Shown here: positions 1 through 11,700 of the stretch, in pieces | How positions within the stretch are numbered: the stretch's first letter is position 1 | How the letters are laid out: each line of letters starts with the position of its first letter | NCBI GenBank assembly: GCA_964035545.1 | Contig: OZ037767.1 | Location: 17,671,781-17,735,780, forward strand | Direction: 5' to 3' | Length of the DNA stretch: 64,000 nt | Source of the DNA: Bugula neritina | Taxonomy: Eukaryota; Bryozoa; Gymnolaemata; Cheilostomatida; Bugulidae | Program-made: the position numbers and the translations under genes | Notes under the pieces: generated by a model | Told to the model about the DNA's origin: nothing | What the model saw: the letters and a program-made list of their open reading frames with translations, nothing else | Database searches by the model: none

Positions 1-322
1 CTTGTGAGTTGATTTCTACACCCTAGGTTATTATGTCAGTGTGTTATGTGTGACATGTGTACTCTGTGTGTGTGACATGCTACTCTGTGTGTGTGACATG
101 CTACACTGTGTGTGACATGTTACACTGTATGTGTGACATGTGTACTCTGTGTGTGTGACATGCTACACTGTGTGTGTGTGTGTGACATGCTACACTGTAA
201 GTACAGCTGTAAGTACAACTGTAAGTACAACTGTAAGTACAACTGTAAGTACAACTGTAAGTACAACTGTAAGTACAACTGTAAGTACAACTGTAAGTAC
301 AACTGTAAGTGCTGGTATTTAG
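1..322 (+). repeat. Intron of the upstream gene: TG-rich repeats, then a 12-bp array of donor-like units
   Basis: Bases 40-190 are irregular TGTGTGACATGCTACACTG-type repeats. From about 188 to 312 there are some ten perfect copies of the 12-mer GTAAGTACAACT, each containing the ideal metazoan 5' splice site GTAAGT. The stretch ends at a plausible acceptor (TTTAG at 318-322) before a protein-like exon. Open frames through this stretch are low-complexity and not credible as protein. Confidence 0.75.
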
Positions 323-1039
323 TCACGACTAACAACAAGAATCAGCTGCCAGTGCCGACCGCAGAGGCAGCAGTGAACGAGGAGGAGGACGAGGAAGTGC
401 AGTGGGCGGAGTGGAGCTCGCTGTCTGAGGAGCAGCTGTACAGACGGCTGGCAGAGAGGGCAGCCAAGAGAGCGAGTAGACCTTCTGTCACCAACAACAA
501 GCAGCAGTCTACTGGTCACTCCACAGGTCAGTTTACAGGTCACTCTACAGGTCACTCTACAGGTCACTCTACAGGTCACTCTACAGGTCACTCCACAGGT
601 CACTCCACAGGTCACTCTACAGGTCAGTTTACAGGTCACTCCACAGGTCAGTTTACAGGTCACTCTACAGGTCACTCTACAGGTCACTCCACAGGTCACT
701 CCACAGGTCACTCTACAGGTCAGTTTACAGGTCACTCTACAGGTCAGTTTACAGGTCACTCCACAGGTCAGTTTACAGGTCACTCTACAGGTCAGTTTAC
801 AGGTCACTCTACAGGTCACTCCACAGGTCAGTTTACAGGTCACTCTACAGGTCAGTTTACAGGTCACTCCACAGGTCACTCCACAGGTCACTCTACAGGT
901 CACTCTGTCTAATCTCAAGTCGGAAACCAGCAGACGTGCGAATGCAGTTGTAGACTTAGTTCTATTATATAGCAAGATATTTCCTTCAATGGAGATGCAG
1001 CGATTGTCTCATGCAATGAGTCATTACTTGCCTGATTAA
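323..1039 (+). CDS. 3'-terminal exons of an unrecognised gene (partial)
   Basis: Two protein-like stretches flank a 12-bp array. The first, from an acceptor at 321-322 to about 486-514, encodes an acidic then basic segment with NEEEDEEVQWAEWSSLSEEQ and LYRRLAERAAKRASRPS. The second, about 899-1039, encodes SETSRRANAVVDLVLLYSKI and an amphipathic tail ending LSHAMSHYLPD with TAA at 1037-1039. AATAAA signals at 1077-1082 and 1084-1089 follow, so this is a genuine 3' end. I do not recognise the family. The two stretches are in different frames. Using CAG|GT sites of the array at both ends keeps frame 1 and runs into a TAA at 910-912. A weak donor at 486/487 (TCT|GTCACC) joined to an acceptor at 898 would restore the second frame. 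The real junction is therefore unresolved. Confidence 0.5.
511..906 (+). repeat. 12-bp minisatellite with CAG|GTCAC/CAG|GTCAG in every unit
   Basis: About 32 units of CTCTACAGGTCA or TTTACAGGTCAG/TCCACAGGTCAC variants. Each unit contains a CTACAG acceptor-like end immediately followed by a GTCACT/GTCAGT donor-like start. If translated, the array reads as Ser-Thr-Gly-His repeats without a stop. It lies between the two coding stretches of the terminal gene and is most economically an intron, although translated use cannot be excluded. Confidence 0.8.
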
Positions 1040-1076
1040 CTTCCTGTTACTTCAGCCAATGAGAGTTAGTGATGCA

Positions 1077-1147
1077 AATAAATAATAAATATCACTTAGA
1101 AAGGTGGTGGTTTGGTGTGAGTGTACTTTATTCAATAGGAATTTATT
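1077..1147. promoter_or_regulatory. Convergent poly(A) signals of two tail-to-tail genes
   Basis: AATAAA lies on + at 1077-1082 and 1084-1089 after the TAA at 1039. AATAAA also lies on - at 1132-1127 and 1147-1142, downstream of the TAG at 1202 of the minus-strand prokineticin-like gene. The two 3' UTRs are under 200 bp and probably interleave. Confidence 0.6.
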
Positions 1148-1201
1148 GAGTAATAGTAGTTATTGACTGTCTAGCTGTGTATGCAGGTCGTCATTTCTAC
1201 T

Positions 1202-2496
1202 CTATTCCTTCTTCGTCTCACAGAAAGATTTCCCTGAAACATAATATGGCAATTCAATATCTAATAGTACTAATACAGCTAGTACTATTAGTACTAGTAG
1301 CACTACTAGTACAGCTAGTACTACTAGTACAGCTAGGACTACTAGTACAGCTAGTACTAGTACTAGTAGTACCACTAGTACAGCTAGTACCACTAGTACA
1401 GCTAGTACTACTAGTACTAGTAGTACTACTAGTACTAGTAGTACTACTAGTACAGCTAGTACTAATAGTACAGCTAGTACAGCTAGTACTACTAGTACTA
1501 GTAGTACTACGAGCACAGCTAGTACTACTAGTACTGCTAGTACTACTAGTACTAGTAGTACTACTAGTACAGCTAGTACTCAATCTAGCAGTGTGTTGCT
1601 ACACTGTATCCACTCACCAGGTCTGACAAAGAAATCTCTTTTTCCAACAAGTGTCTGCTCGGGCAGCTCATGTATGCGGGGCAGCTGTGGCAGGGGTTCG
1701 GGATAGTAGATACACTGTGTACCTGGCTCACAGCCACACGAGGCAAAGTCGGGGTAGTGACAGCTCGTCCCGTTCCTAATGTAGTCAACACACCTGCCTG
1801 CAAACACCAGCAGATGCTAGAATAGGGGGTTGGGGGGGGGGGTTGAATATTCACCAGGCAATGGCCGGTTACATCACATCTTCTAATGTGAATAACTGAG
1901 TATACGTGTCATACCTTTGGGTCTCTCTGCTATTTGCGGCTCCAGCACCTCTCTTCTGCTTACCACAAAGAATTTATATTCATCCACACAGCACTGTTGG
2001 GGTGTGCAATCATCATCCACTTCACAGTAGATGTATTTATCCTACAATATCACAGTATAGTATCACAGTATACTATCACAGTACTACAGTATACTATCAC
2101 AGTACTACAGTATACTATCACAGTAACACAGCATACTATCACAGTAATACAGTATACTATTGCAGTAATACGGTATACTGTCGCAGTAATACAGCATACT
2201 ATCACAGTAATACGTATACTATCGCAGTAATACGTATACTATCGCAGTAATACAGATACTATCACAGTAATACGGTATACTATCACAGTAATACAGTATA
2301 CTATCACAGTAATACGGTATGCTGTCGCAGTAATACGGTATACTGTCGCAGTAATACGGTATACTGTCGGCAGTAATACGGTATACTGTCGCAGTAATAC
2401 GGTATACTATCACAGTCATACAGTGAGTGAACAACAAACCTCTGCAGTTGCTGCAATAACTGCTGTAATAAGCGCTAGTAAGACTGTCCAGTTCAT
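1202..2496 (-). CDS. Small secreted ten-cysteine protein, prokineticin/astakine-like (colipase fold)
   Basis: Complete gene of four exons: 2496-2440, 2041-1915, 1797-1618, 1233-1202 (57+127+180+32 = 396 nt, 131 residues). Exon 1 starts at ATG 2496 and is a complete signal peptide, MNWTVLLALITAVIAATAE. The mature chain has ten cysteines: C-x5-C-x4-CC near the start (YCEVDDDCTPQQCCV), then C-x9-C, C-x-C-x5-C and a last Cys in the terminal exon (SFCETKKE). The first four-cysteine signature, the C-x9-C and the C-x-C-x5-C are those of prokineticins, astakines and Dickkopf C-terminal domains. The spacer after CC is longer (26 residues) than in prokineticins. Prokineticins signal through GPCRs, and astakines act as haematopoietic cytokines in crustaceans; the role here is inferred only. 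All introns are GT-AG with consistent phases (0,1,1), and two carry tandem arrays. Secretion is well supported; the family call is by cysteine pattern. Confidence 0.72.
1262..1580 (-). repeat. ACTAGT-type palindromic array in intron 3 of the prokineticin-like gene
   Basis: Near-continuous ACTAGTACTACTAGTACAGCT variants fill most of the intron 1234-1617. Because ACTAGT and AGTACT are palindromic, the array can fold on both strands and is open in several frames, giving spurious Val/Leu/Thr/Ser-rich ORFs. Confidence 0.85.
2042..2430 (-). repeat. ~21-bp array in intron 1 of the prokineticin-like gene
   Basis: Units of CAGTAATACGGTATACTATCA type (+ strand) with single-base variation. They run right up to the acceptor (GATATTGTAG on the minus strand) before exon 2 at 2041 and almost to the donor at 2439. 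Confidence 0.85.
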
Positions 2497-2780
2497 GCTG
2501 CTGTGTGTTGATGACTAGTAAACTGCACTGTGACAGGTGGTGACAGGTGTGCTGGGAGCTGACACCTGTCGCCCTGTCACCATGCCAGACATAGTCTTCT
2601 ATTCAATGCCCTTCATATAAACTATGTTTGCTTTGGAAGATTACAAATCACTACCTTGTCCAATATGTAGTCCAGTATGTGAAGCTACCCAATGTACATT
2701 TCTCATCATTCAGCTGTCTGTATCCATATCAATAGTTACTATAGTGAATCAGAGTCATAACCCAAGTCTGCTATGTACAG
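2497..2780. other. Divergent spacer between the prokineticin-like gene and the first HECTD1 exon seen
   Basis: This stretch holds the minus-strand promoter side of the prokineticin-like gene, with inverted GACAGGTG/CACCTGTC motifs at about 2533-2572, and the polypyrimidine/acceptor (TATGTACAG, 2772-2780) before the first recognisable HECTD1 exon. A 126-residue open frame from 2624 runs through the acceptor, but its first 50 residues are not protein-like. Confidence 0.4.
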
Positions 2781-5700
2781 GTCAGACTGGCAGCAATACA
2801 GGTCAAGGTCAAGGTGGTTCCATGAGCGTCAGCGTGCCAAATCTCACCTCCAGCCGACAGGAAACCATGAACTTACTCGAGTCTTTCGCTAATCTGGCGA
2901 GCAGAAACTTTGGGTGTAACAACAAGTCTCAGACTACAGCCTCTACACTTCTCCGGGCTCTTAGCAGTAACAGGGCTTCTACAGGTAGTGTATTCTACAG
3001 GTAGTGTATTCTACAGGTAGTGTATTCTACAGGTAGTGTATTCTACAGGTAGTGTATTCTACAGGTAGTGTATTCTACAGGTAGTGTATTCTACAGGTAG
3101 TGTATTCTACAGGTAGTGTATTCTACAGGTAGTGTATTCTACAGGTAATGTATTCTACAGGTAGTGTATTCTACAGGTAGTGTGTTCTACAGGTAGTGTA
3201 TTCTACAGGTAGTGTATCTAATGGCTGTACGTTTTAGAATCTTTGTTGAGTGCAGCACAAAGTTTCCCTAATCTGAACAACTCGGGCCGAGGTGCAGGTA
3301 ACAATCCGTCCTCCACTGGGCAGCGGCAGTCCAATGTGCTGTCTCTCTCTCAGACTATGGCCCTCTCTCTCACCAACTCCAGCGACAGCGAAGCTGACTT
3401 CTTAGAGTCGTGTCACGCTCAGGTGTGTAGTGACAGTGTGTAGTGTGTGTAGTGTATGTAGTGACAGTGTGTAGTGACAGTGTGTAGTGTATGTAGTGAC
3501 AGTGTGTAGTGTGTGTAGTGACAGTGTGTAGTGTGTGTAGTGACAGTGTGTAGTGTGTGTAGTGATAGTGTGTAGTGTATGTAGTGACAGTGTGTAGTGT
3601 ATGTAGTGACAGTGTGTAGTGTGTGTAGTGACAGTGTGTAGTGTATGTAGTGACAGTGTGTAGTGTGTGTAGTGACAGTGTGTAGTGATAGTGTGTAGTG
3701 ACAGTGTGTAGTGTATGTAGTGACAGTGTGTAGTGTATGTAGTGACAGTGTGTAGTGTATGTAGTGACAGTGTGTAGTGTGTGTAGTGACAGTGTGTAGT
3801 GTGTGTAGTGATAGTGTGTAGTGTATGTAGTGACAGTGTGTAGTGTATGTAGTGACAGTGTGTAGTGTGTGTAGTGACAGTGTGTAGTGTATGTAGTGAC
3901 AGTGTGTAGTGTGTGTAGTGACAGTGTGTAGTGACAGTGTGTAGTGACAGTGTGTAGTGTATGTAGTGACAGTGTGTAGTGATAGTGTGTAGTGTATGTA
4001 GTGACAGTGTGTAGTGTATGTAGTGACAGTGTGTAGTATGTAGTGAGAGTGTGTAGTGTATGTAGTGACAGTGTGTAGTGTGTGTAGTGACAGTGTGTAG
4101 TGTATGTAGTGATAGTGTGTAGTGTGTAGTGACAGTGTGTAGTGACAGTGTGTAGTGTATGTAGTGACAGTGTGTAGTGTGTGTAGTGACAGTGTGTAGT
4201 GTATGTAGTGACAGTGTGTAGTGTATGTAGTGACAGTGTGTAGTGTGTGTAGTGACAGTGTGTAGTGTATGTAGTGACAGTGTGTAGTGATAGTGTGTAG
4301 TGTATGTAGTGACAGTGTGTAGTGTGTGTAGTGACAGTGTGTAGTGTGTGTAGTGACAGTGTGTAGTGTATGTAGTGACAGTGTGTAGTGTATGTAGTGA
4401 CAGTGTGTAGTGTATGTAGTGACAGTGTGTAGTGTATGTTTCAGGCACTCCTAGAAGGTATCGAAGACGAACAACCGGAATGTGTTGAAGAGGAAGACGA
4501 AGAAGACGACGAAGACGACGAGGACGAGATGAACTTGGAGGATGACATGTACAATGAGCTGATGGTATATTCCCTTCTAGTATCTCCCTTCTATATGTCT
4601 CCCTTCTATATGTCTACTAGTATCTCCCTATTCCCTTCTATATGTCTACTAGTATCTCCCTATTCCCTTCTATATGTCTACTAGTATCTCTATATATCTA
4701 CTAGTATCTCTCTATTCCCTTCTACATGTCTTCTAGTATCTCTATATTCCCTTCTACATGTCTACTAGTATCTCTCTATTCCCTTCTATATGTCTACTAG
4801 TATCTCTCTATTCCCTTCTATATGTCTACTAGTATCTCTCTATTCCCTTCTATATGTCTACTAGTATCTCTCTATTCCCTTCTACATGTCTTCTAGTATC
4901 TCTATATATCTTCTATATGTCTACTAGTATCTCTATATATTCCCTTCTATATGTCTACTAGTATCTCTCTATTCCCTTCTATATGTCTACTAGTATCTCT
5001 CTATTCCCTTCTACATGTCTACTAGTATCTCTCTATTCCCTTCTACATGTCTACTAGTATCTCTATATATCTTCTATATGTCTACTAGTGTCTCTCTATT
5101 CCCTTCTATATGTCTACTAGTATCTCTCTATATGTCTACTAGTATCTCTCTATTCCCTTCTATATGTCTTCTAGTATCTCTATATGTCTTCTAGTATCTC
5201 TATATATCTTCTAGTATCTCTATATATCTACTAGTATCTCTATATATCTACTAGTATCTCTATATATCTACTAGTATCTCTATATATCTTCTAGTATCTC
5301 TATATATCTACTATATATCTCTATATATCTTCTAGTATCTCTATCTGCTGCTAGGACGAAGAGGAGGGACACAACTCCGACTGCCACCGAAGGTCCTGGG
5401 ATGATGACTTTGTCCTCAAGCGCCAGTTTTCTGCTCTGGTGCCGGCATTTGACCCCCGACCCGGCCGCACCAATGTCAATCAGACTCAGGACTTTGACGT
5501 GCCACCTCCTGGAGAACAGGAGAGTGTGAGAGACAGTCAGTCTGAGTGTGAACAGGGGGAGCCCAGGCTAAGTCTGAGTATACGGGGACCCAGCTACCCG
5601 GGGGTGAGTCAGTTGAGTGGAAGCGAGGCTACGTGCTGAACAGAGTGTGAGCTGACCTTTGAACTTTGCTCTGTGTGCCACAACTTCCATAACCGGTGTT

Positions 5701-8700
5701 CTGTTTGCAGATGTCTGACATTGAAGTGCCTCTAGACGACCCCAACTCTACCATCTTCAAGTACGTGCAGACTCTCAGTCTAATGGGACCCCTGAATGGC
5801 AGAATGGAGAGGCTGAAGCGGATCTGGGACCCGACATACACCCTGATATACCGGGACGCGGATACGCCCCCCTCACAGCCAAAGAGACAGGAGAATACTG
5901 CAGTAAGTCTATGTCTATGTATATACTCTCTATGTCTATGTGTATACTCTCTATATCTATGTATATACTCTACTCTCTATGTCTATGTGTATACTCTCTA
6001 TGTCTATGTGTATACTCTCTATGTCTATGTATATACTCTACTCTCTATGTCTATGTATATACTCTCTATGTCTATGTGTATACTCTCTATATCTATGTAT
6101 ATACTCTCTATGTCTATGTATATACTCTACTCTCTATGTCTATGTGTATACTCTCTATGTCTATGTATATACTCTCTATGTCTATGTGTATACTCTCTAT
6201 GTCTATGTATATACTCTACTCTCTATGTCTATGTGTATACTCTCTATGTCTATGTGTATACTCTCTATGTCTATGTATATACTCTCTATGTCTATGTGTA
6301 TACTCTCTATATCTATGTATATACTCTACTCTCTATGTCTATGTATATACTCTCTATGTCTATGTGTATACTCTCTATGTCTATGTGTATACTCTCTATG
6401 TCTATGTATATACTCTACTCTCTATGTCTATGTGTATACTCTCTATGTCTATGTGTATACTCTCTATGTCTATGTATATACTCTACTCTCTATGTCTATG
6501 TGTATACTCTCTATGTCTATGTGTATACTCTCTATATCTATGTATATACTCTACTCTCTATGTCTATGTGTATACTCTCTATGTCTATGTGTATACTCTC
6601 TATGTCTATGTGTATACTCTCTATGTCTATGTGTATACTCTCTATGTCTATGTATATACTCTCTATGTCTATGTATATACTCTCTATGTATATACTCTCT
6701 ATGTCTATGTGTATACTCTCTATGTCTATGTGTATACTCTACTCTCTATGTCTATGTGTATACTCTCTATGTCTATGTGTATACTCTCTATGTCTATGTG
6801 TATACTCTCTATGTCTATGTGTATACTCTCTATATCTATGTATATACTCTACTCTCTATGTCTATGTGTATACTCTCTATGTCTATGTGTATACTCTCTA
6901 TGTCTATGTGTATACTCTCTATGTCTATGTGTATACTCTCTATGTCTATGTATATACTCTCTATGTCTATGTATATACTCTCTATGTATATACTCTCTAT
7001 GTCTATGTGTATACTCTCTATGTCTATGTGTATACTCTACTCTCTATGTCTATGTGTATACTCTCTATGTCTATGTGTATACTCTCTATGTCTATGTGTA
7101 TACTCTCTATGTCTATGTGTATACTCTCTATGTCTATGTGTATACTCTCTATGTCTATGTGTATACTCTCTATGTCTATGTATATACTCTACTCTCTCTC
7201 TCTCTCTGCAGGGCCGCTGGACCATGGGCTACGTGGCTCACTACATCGGCTCCGACACCCTCCCCAAGACCGAGCTGATAGACTATCTCAAGTCCAACGC
7301 TGAGGAGGACTTCCTGGCAAGATGGCGGCTGAGCGGCACGTCTAGAAACGTGAAGAAGACGAGGAACTGCTCCCAGCTGATGGCAGCTTACAAGGTAGAC
7401 TCAGTACCTACTAATTACATGTGATACTCTGGCACGTCACCATCTCCCCCCCCCTTTGTCATATAGACTACTGTGTACTACTTTGAGTATATCGTATACA
7501 ATATCATCTATTACTTTGAGTATATCGTATACAATATCATCTACTACTTTGAGTATATCATATACAATATCATCTATTACTTTGAGTATATCGTATACAA
7601 TATCATCTATTACTTTGAGTATGTCGTATACAATATCATCTACTACTTTGAGTATATCGTATACAATATCATCTATTACTTTGAGTATATCGTATACAAT
7701 ATCATCTACTACTCTGAGTATATCGTATACAATATCATCTACTACTCTGAGTATATCGTATACAATATCATCTATTACTTTGAGTATATCGTATATAATG
7801 TCATCTACTACTTTGAGTATATCGTATACAATATCATCTACTACTTCTAATCCTCTCTCAGGATTTCCTCAAGACTTACGGCCCCCGACTGGCCGAGCAG
7901 CAGAAACTCCAAGATGAGAGTCTGAGCAGACGGAGAGTGCTTAGTGACCTTGACACCCCGTATCACTCTGACGTCTGCTCGGTGGACGACGTTCTCCGCC
8001 TCCTGCAGTTCCTCTACGTCATCTCCCTGGAGACTAACGACGAGGCAGCCTTCGCTGTACAGCCGGAGAAGTTTGTCAGCAAAAAACTGACCAATAAGAT
8101 CAGTCAGCAGCTGAACGACTGCCTGGTATTGGCTAGCATGGCGCTGCCGGACTGGTGTGAGAGGCTGACTAAGTGGTGCCCCATGCTCTTCTCTTACGAC
8201 CTCAGGAGTCTTTACTACAACTACACGGCTTACGGCACCTCCAGGTATGTCTACCTGTACTATGTCATATAATATATCTACTATATTATATAGTATATCT
8301 ACTATGTTTTATAATATATCTACTATATCATATAATATATCTACTATGTCATATAATATATCTACTATATCATATAATATATCTACTATATCATATAATA
8401 TATCTACTATGTCATATAATATATCTACTATATCATATAATATATCTACTATATCATATAATATATCTACTATGTTATATAATATATCTACTATATCATA
8501 TAATATATCTACTATATCATATAATATATCTACTATATCATATAATATATCTACTATGTTATATAGTATATCTACTATGTCATATAATATATCTACTATA
8601 TCATATAATATATCTACTATGTCATATAATATATCTACTATATCATATAATATATCTACTATGTTATATAGTATATCTACTATGTCATATAATATATCTA

Positions 8701-11700
8701 CTATATCATATAATATATCTACTATATCATATAATATATCTACTATATCATATAATATATCTACTATATTATATAATATACTATCTTGCTACAGGGCCAT
8801 CATCAGTCTACAGAACAGGCGGGAGCAGACGCAGGAGAGAGGGGGCGGTACTAGAGTGAGCAGACGAGAGGACTCTGTAGAATACCGAGTGGGCAGACTG
8901 AAACACGAGAGAGTGAAGGTACCTCGCGGAGACAAGCTGCTTCCTTGGGCTATGCAGGTCATGAAGTACCATGCTGAGAGAAAGTCCGTGTTGGAGGTAT
9001 AATAGAGTAGCCTGTGGTCTCTGTAGCTAGAGTAGCCTGTGGTCTCTGTAGATAAAGTAGCCTCTGCTCTCTGTAGATAGAGTAGCCTGTGCTCTCTGTA
9101 GATAAAGTAGCCTGTGCTCTCTGTAGATAGAGTAGCCTGTGCTCTCTGTAGATAGAGTAGCCTAGAGTAGCCTGTGGTCTCTGTAGATAGAGTAGCCTGT
9201 GGTCTCTGTAGATAGAGTAGCCTGTGTTCTCTGTAGATAGAGTAGCCTCTGCTCTCTGTAGATAGAGTAGCCTGTGGTCTCTGTAGATAGAGTAGCCTGT
9301 GGTCTCTGTAGATAGAGTAGCCTGTGGAATCTGTAGATAGAGTAGCCTGTGGTCTCTGTAGATAGTGTAGCCTCTGCTCTCTGTTTTTAGATAGAGTTTG
9401 TGGAAGAGGAGGGGACGGGGCTGGGCCCCACCCTTGAATTCTATGCTCTGGTGTCCGCTGAGTTGCAGAAGACGGCACACGCCATGTGGGTTACAGACGA
9501 CAGCGAACACACGTCTGCTGAGAGAGCTGTAGATATAGGTCACGGGGTCAAACAGCCTGGCTACTACATTCAGGTACACATGTCCTTCAGATCTACTTGC
9601 TATTCTAGATTGAGAATCTCATCTGTTGAACTGCTACTAGTTGTTCTACTTGCTCTGGCTGTTGCCTGATTTCTATGTTTCTCTATCACAGAGACAGGGT
9701 GGCCTGTTTCCTGCCCCCTACCCGCAATCTCAGGTTGGGAAAGTCACAGATCTGTTCAGGTTCCTGGGCTGTCTGCTGGCGAAGGCACTGCAAGATGGCC
9801 GCCTGGTAGATGTGCCGTTGTCTCGCCCTTTCCTACGCCTCATGTGTATGGGCGAAGTGGGCAGCAATCTCACTAGACATCACGGCATAGAGCGTAGACA
9901 TCAGGGTGCAGATGTGACCACTCCTGTCAACTCTGACAGTTGCTCCAGTGAAGACGAGGATACTACCCCTACAGAGGTGAGTCATACTGAGTTACTACCC
10001 CTACAGAGGTGAGTCATACTGAGTTACTACCCCTACAGAAGTGAGTCATACTAAGATACTACCCCTACAGAAGTGAGTCATACTAAGATACTACCCCTAC
10101 AGAGGTGAGTCATACTAAGATACTTCCCCTACAGAGGTGAGTCATACTAAGATACTACCCCTACAGAGGTGAGTCATACTAAGATACTACCCCTACAGTG
10201 GTGAGTCATACTAAGATACTACCCCTGTACTATTATTCTCAGCACAAAGCGTCGGCGCCGACATCTCCCCGGCTAAAGGAGACTGCTGACTTGGACTCCT
10301 CCGACAGTCTCGTGCCCTCCTCCTGGTTCTCCTCCATTCTCACTGACTCTGACTTCCAACTCGTCTACCCGACAAGAGCCAACTTCCTTCAACAGCTCAA
10401 GAAACTTGCAGACGATAAGGCGGCCATTTTAGCTGACGTCACACTCGACGATATGGAGAAGACGCGCAAGTTGGACGAGCTTAAAGTAGTCACAGTCAGT
10501 GGAGAGGAGTTTAGCCTACAAGATTTGTGGTGAGTCTAGTTCTCAGTCTATTCTTACACTGAAGTCCTCAGTCTATTCTTACACTGTAGTTCTCAGTCTA
10601 TTCTTACACTGTAGTCCTCGGTCTATTCTTACACTGTAGTTCTCAGTCTATTGCTATGCAGCTGTTGATCCATGAATATTATTGGTCTGTTCTTTTAGCC
10701 TGAGTTTCACGTTCAACCCCTCCTCCACCGTGTACGGGTACGAGGAGGTGGAGCTGGTGCCCGGGGGAGCTGAGACTATGGTGGACATACACAATGTGGA
10801 GGAATACATTCAACTCGTCACAGACTTCTGTATGCACTCGGGAATTCAGTCTCAGCTTGACGCCTTCACAGGTAGGTGTCTGCTCGCTGTAATGGGGGTG
10901 GATATACTTACTCTATTAGGGGGTGGATATACTTACTCTATTAGGGGGTGGATATACTTACTCTATTAGGGGGTGGGTGGATATACTTACTCTATTAGGG
11001 GGTGGATATACTTACTCTATTAGGGGGTGGATATACTTACTCTATTGGGGGTGGATATACTTACTCTAGCAGGAGTGGATATAATTACTCTAGTAGGGGG
11101 TGGATATACTTACTCTATCAGGGGGTGGATATACTTACTCTATTAGGGGGTGGATATACTTACTCTATTAGGGGATAGCCACCTCACACACAAAGAATGA
11201 AAAGGACTGAGTCTCCATAGTCACTCTGATATTTATTCTGACTACAGTTTTCCTCTGTACTTTGCAGACGGATTTAATAGTGTATTCCCAATGGAGAAGT
11301 TACATTCATTTAGCCCTAGTGAACTAGTTGTGATGTTGTGTGGGGAGCAGTGCCCCCAGTGGACAAGGGAGGACATAATGCAGTACACGGAACCTAAGCT
11401 AGGCTTCACTAAAGACAGGTCAGTTTCCTGTCTAAATAGCAGTTCTTCTATTACTAGTATATATTACTAGTATATATTACTAGTATATATTACTAGTATA
11501 TACTACTAGTATATAGTACTAGTAATATAGTAATATATACTACTAATAGTATATACTAGTAATATATACTAGTATATATTAATAGTATGTATTACTATAT
11601 TACTAGTATATATTAGTCTACTAGTATATATTACTAGTATATATTACTATATGTTTATAGCCCGGGGTTCCTCAAGCTAGTCAATGTGCTGGTGGACATG

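Noticed and set aside
3402-4448. 348-residue minus-strand Thr/His/Tyr/Leu frame
   Set aside because: Repeat artefact over HECTD1 intron 2.
5696-7424. Three overlapping + frames of 455-535 residues rich in Tyr/Leu/Cys/Met
   Set aside because: Intron 5 array of HECTD1 open in all frames; only the real exons at its two ends (5711-5902 and 7212-7394) are coding.
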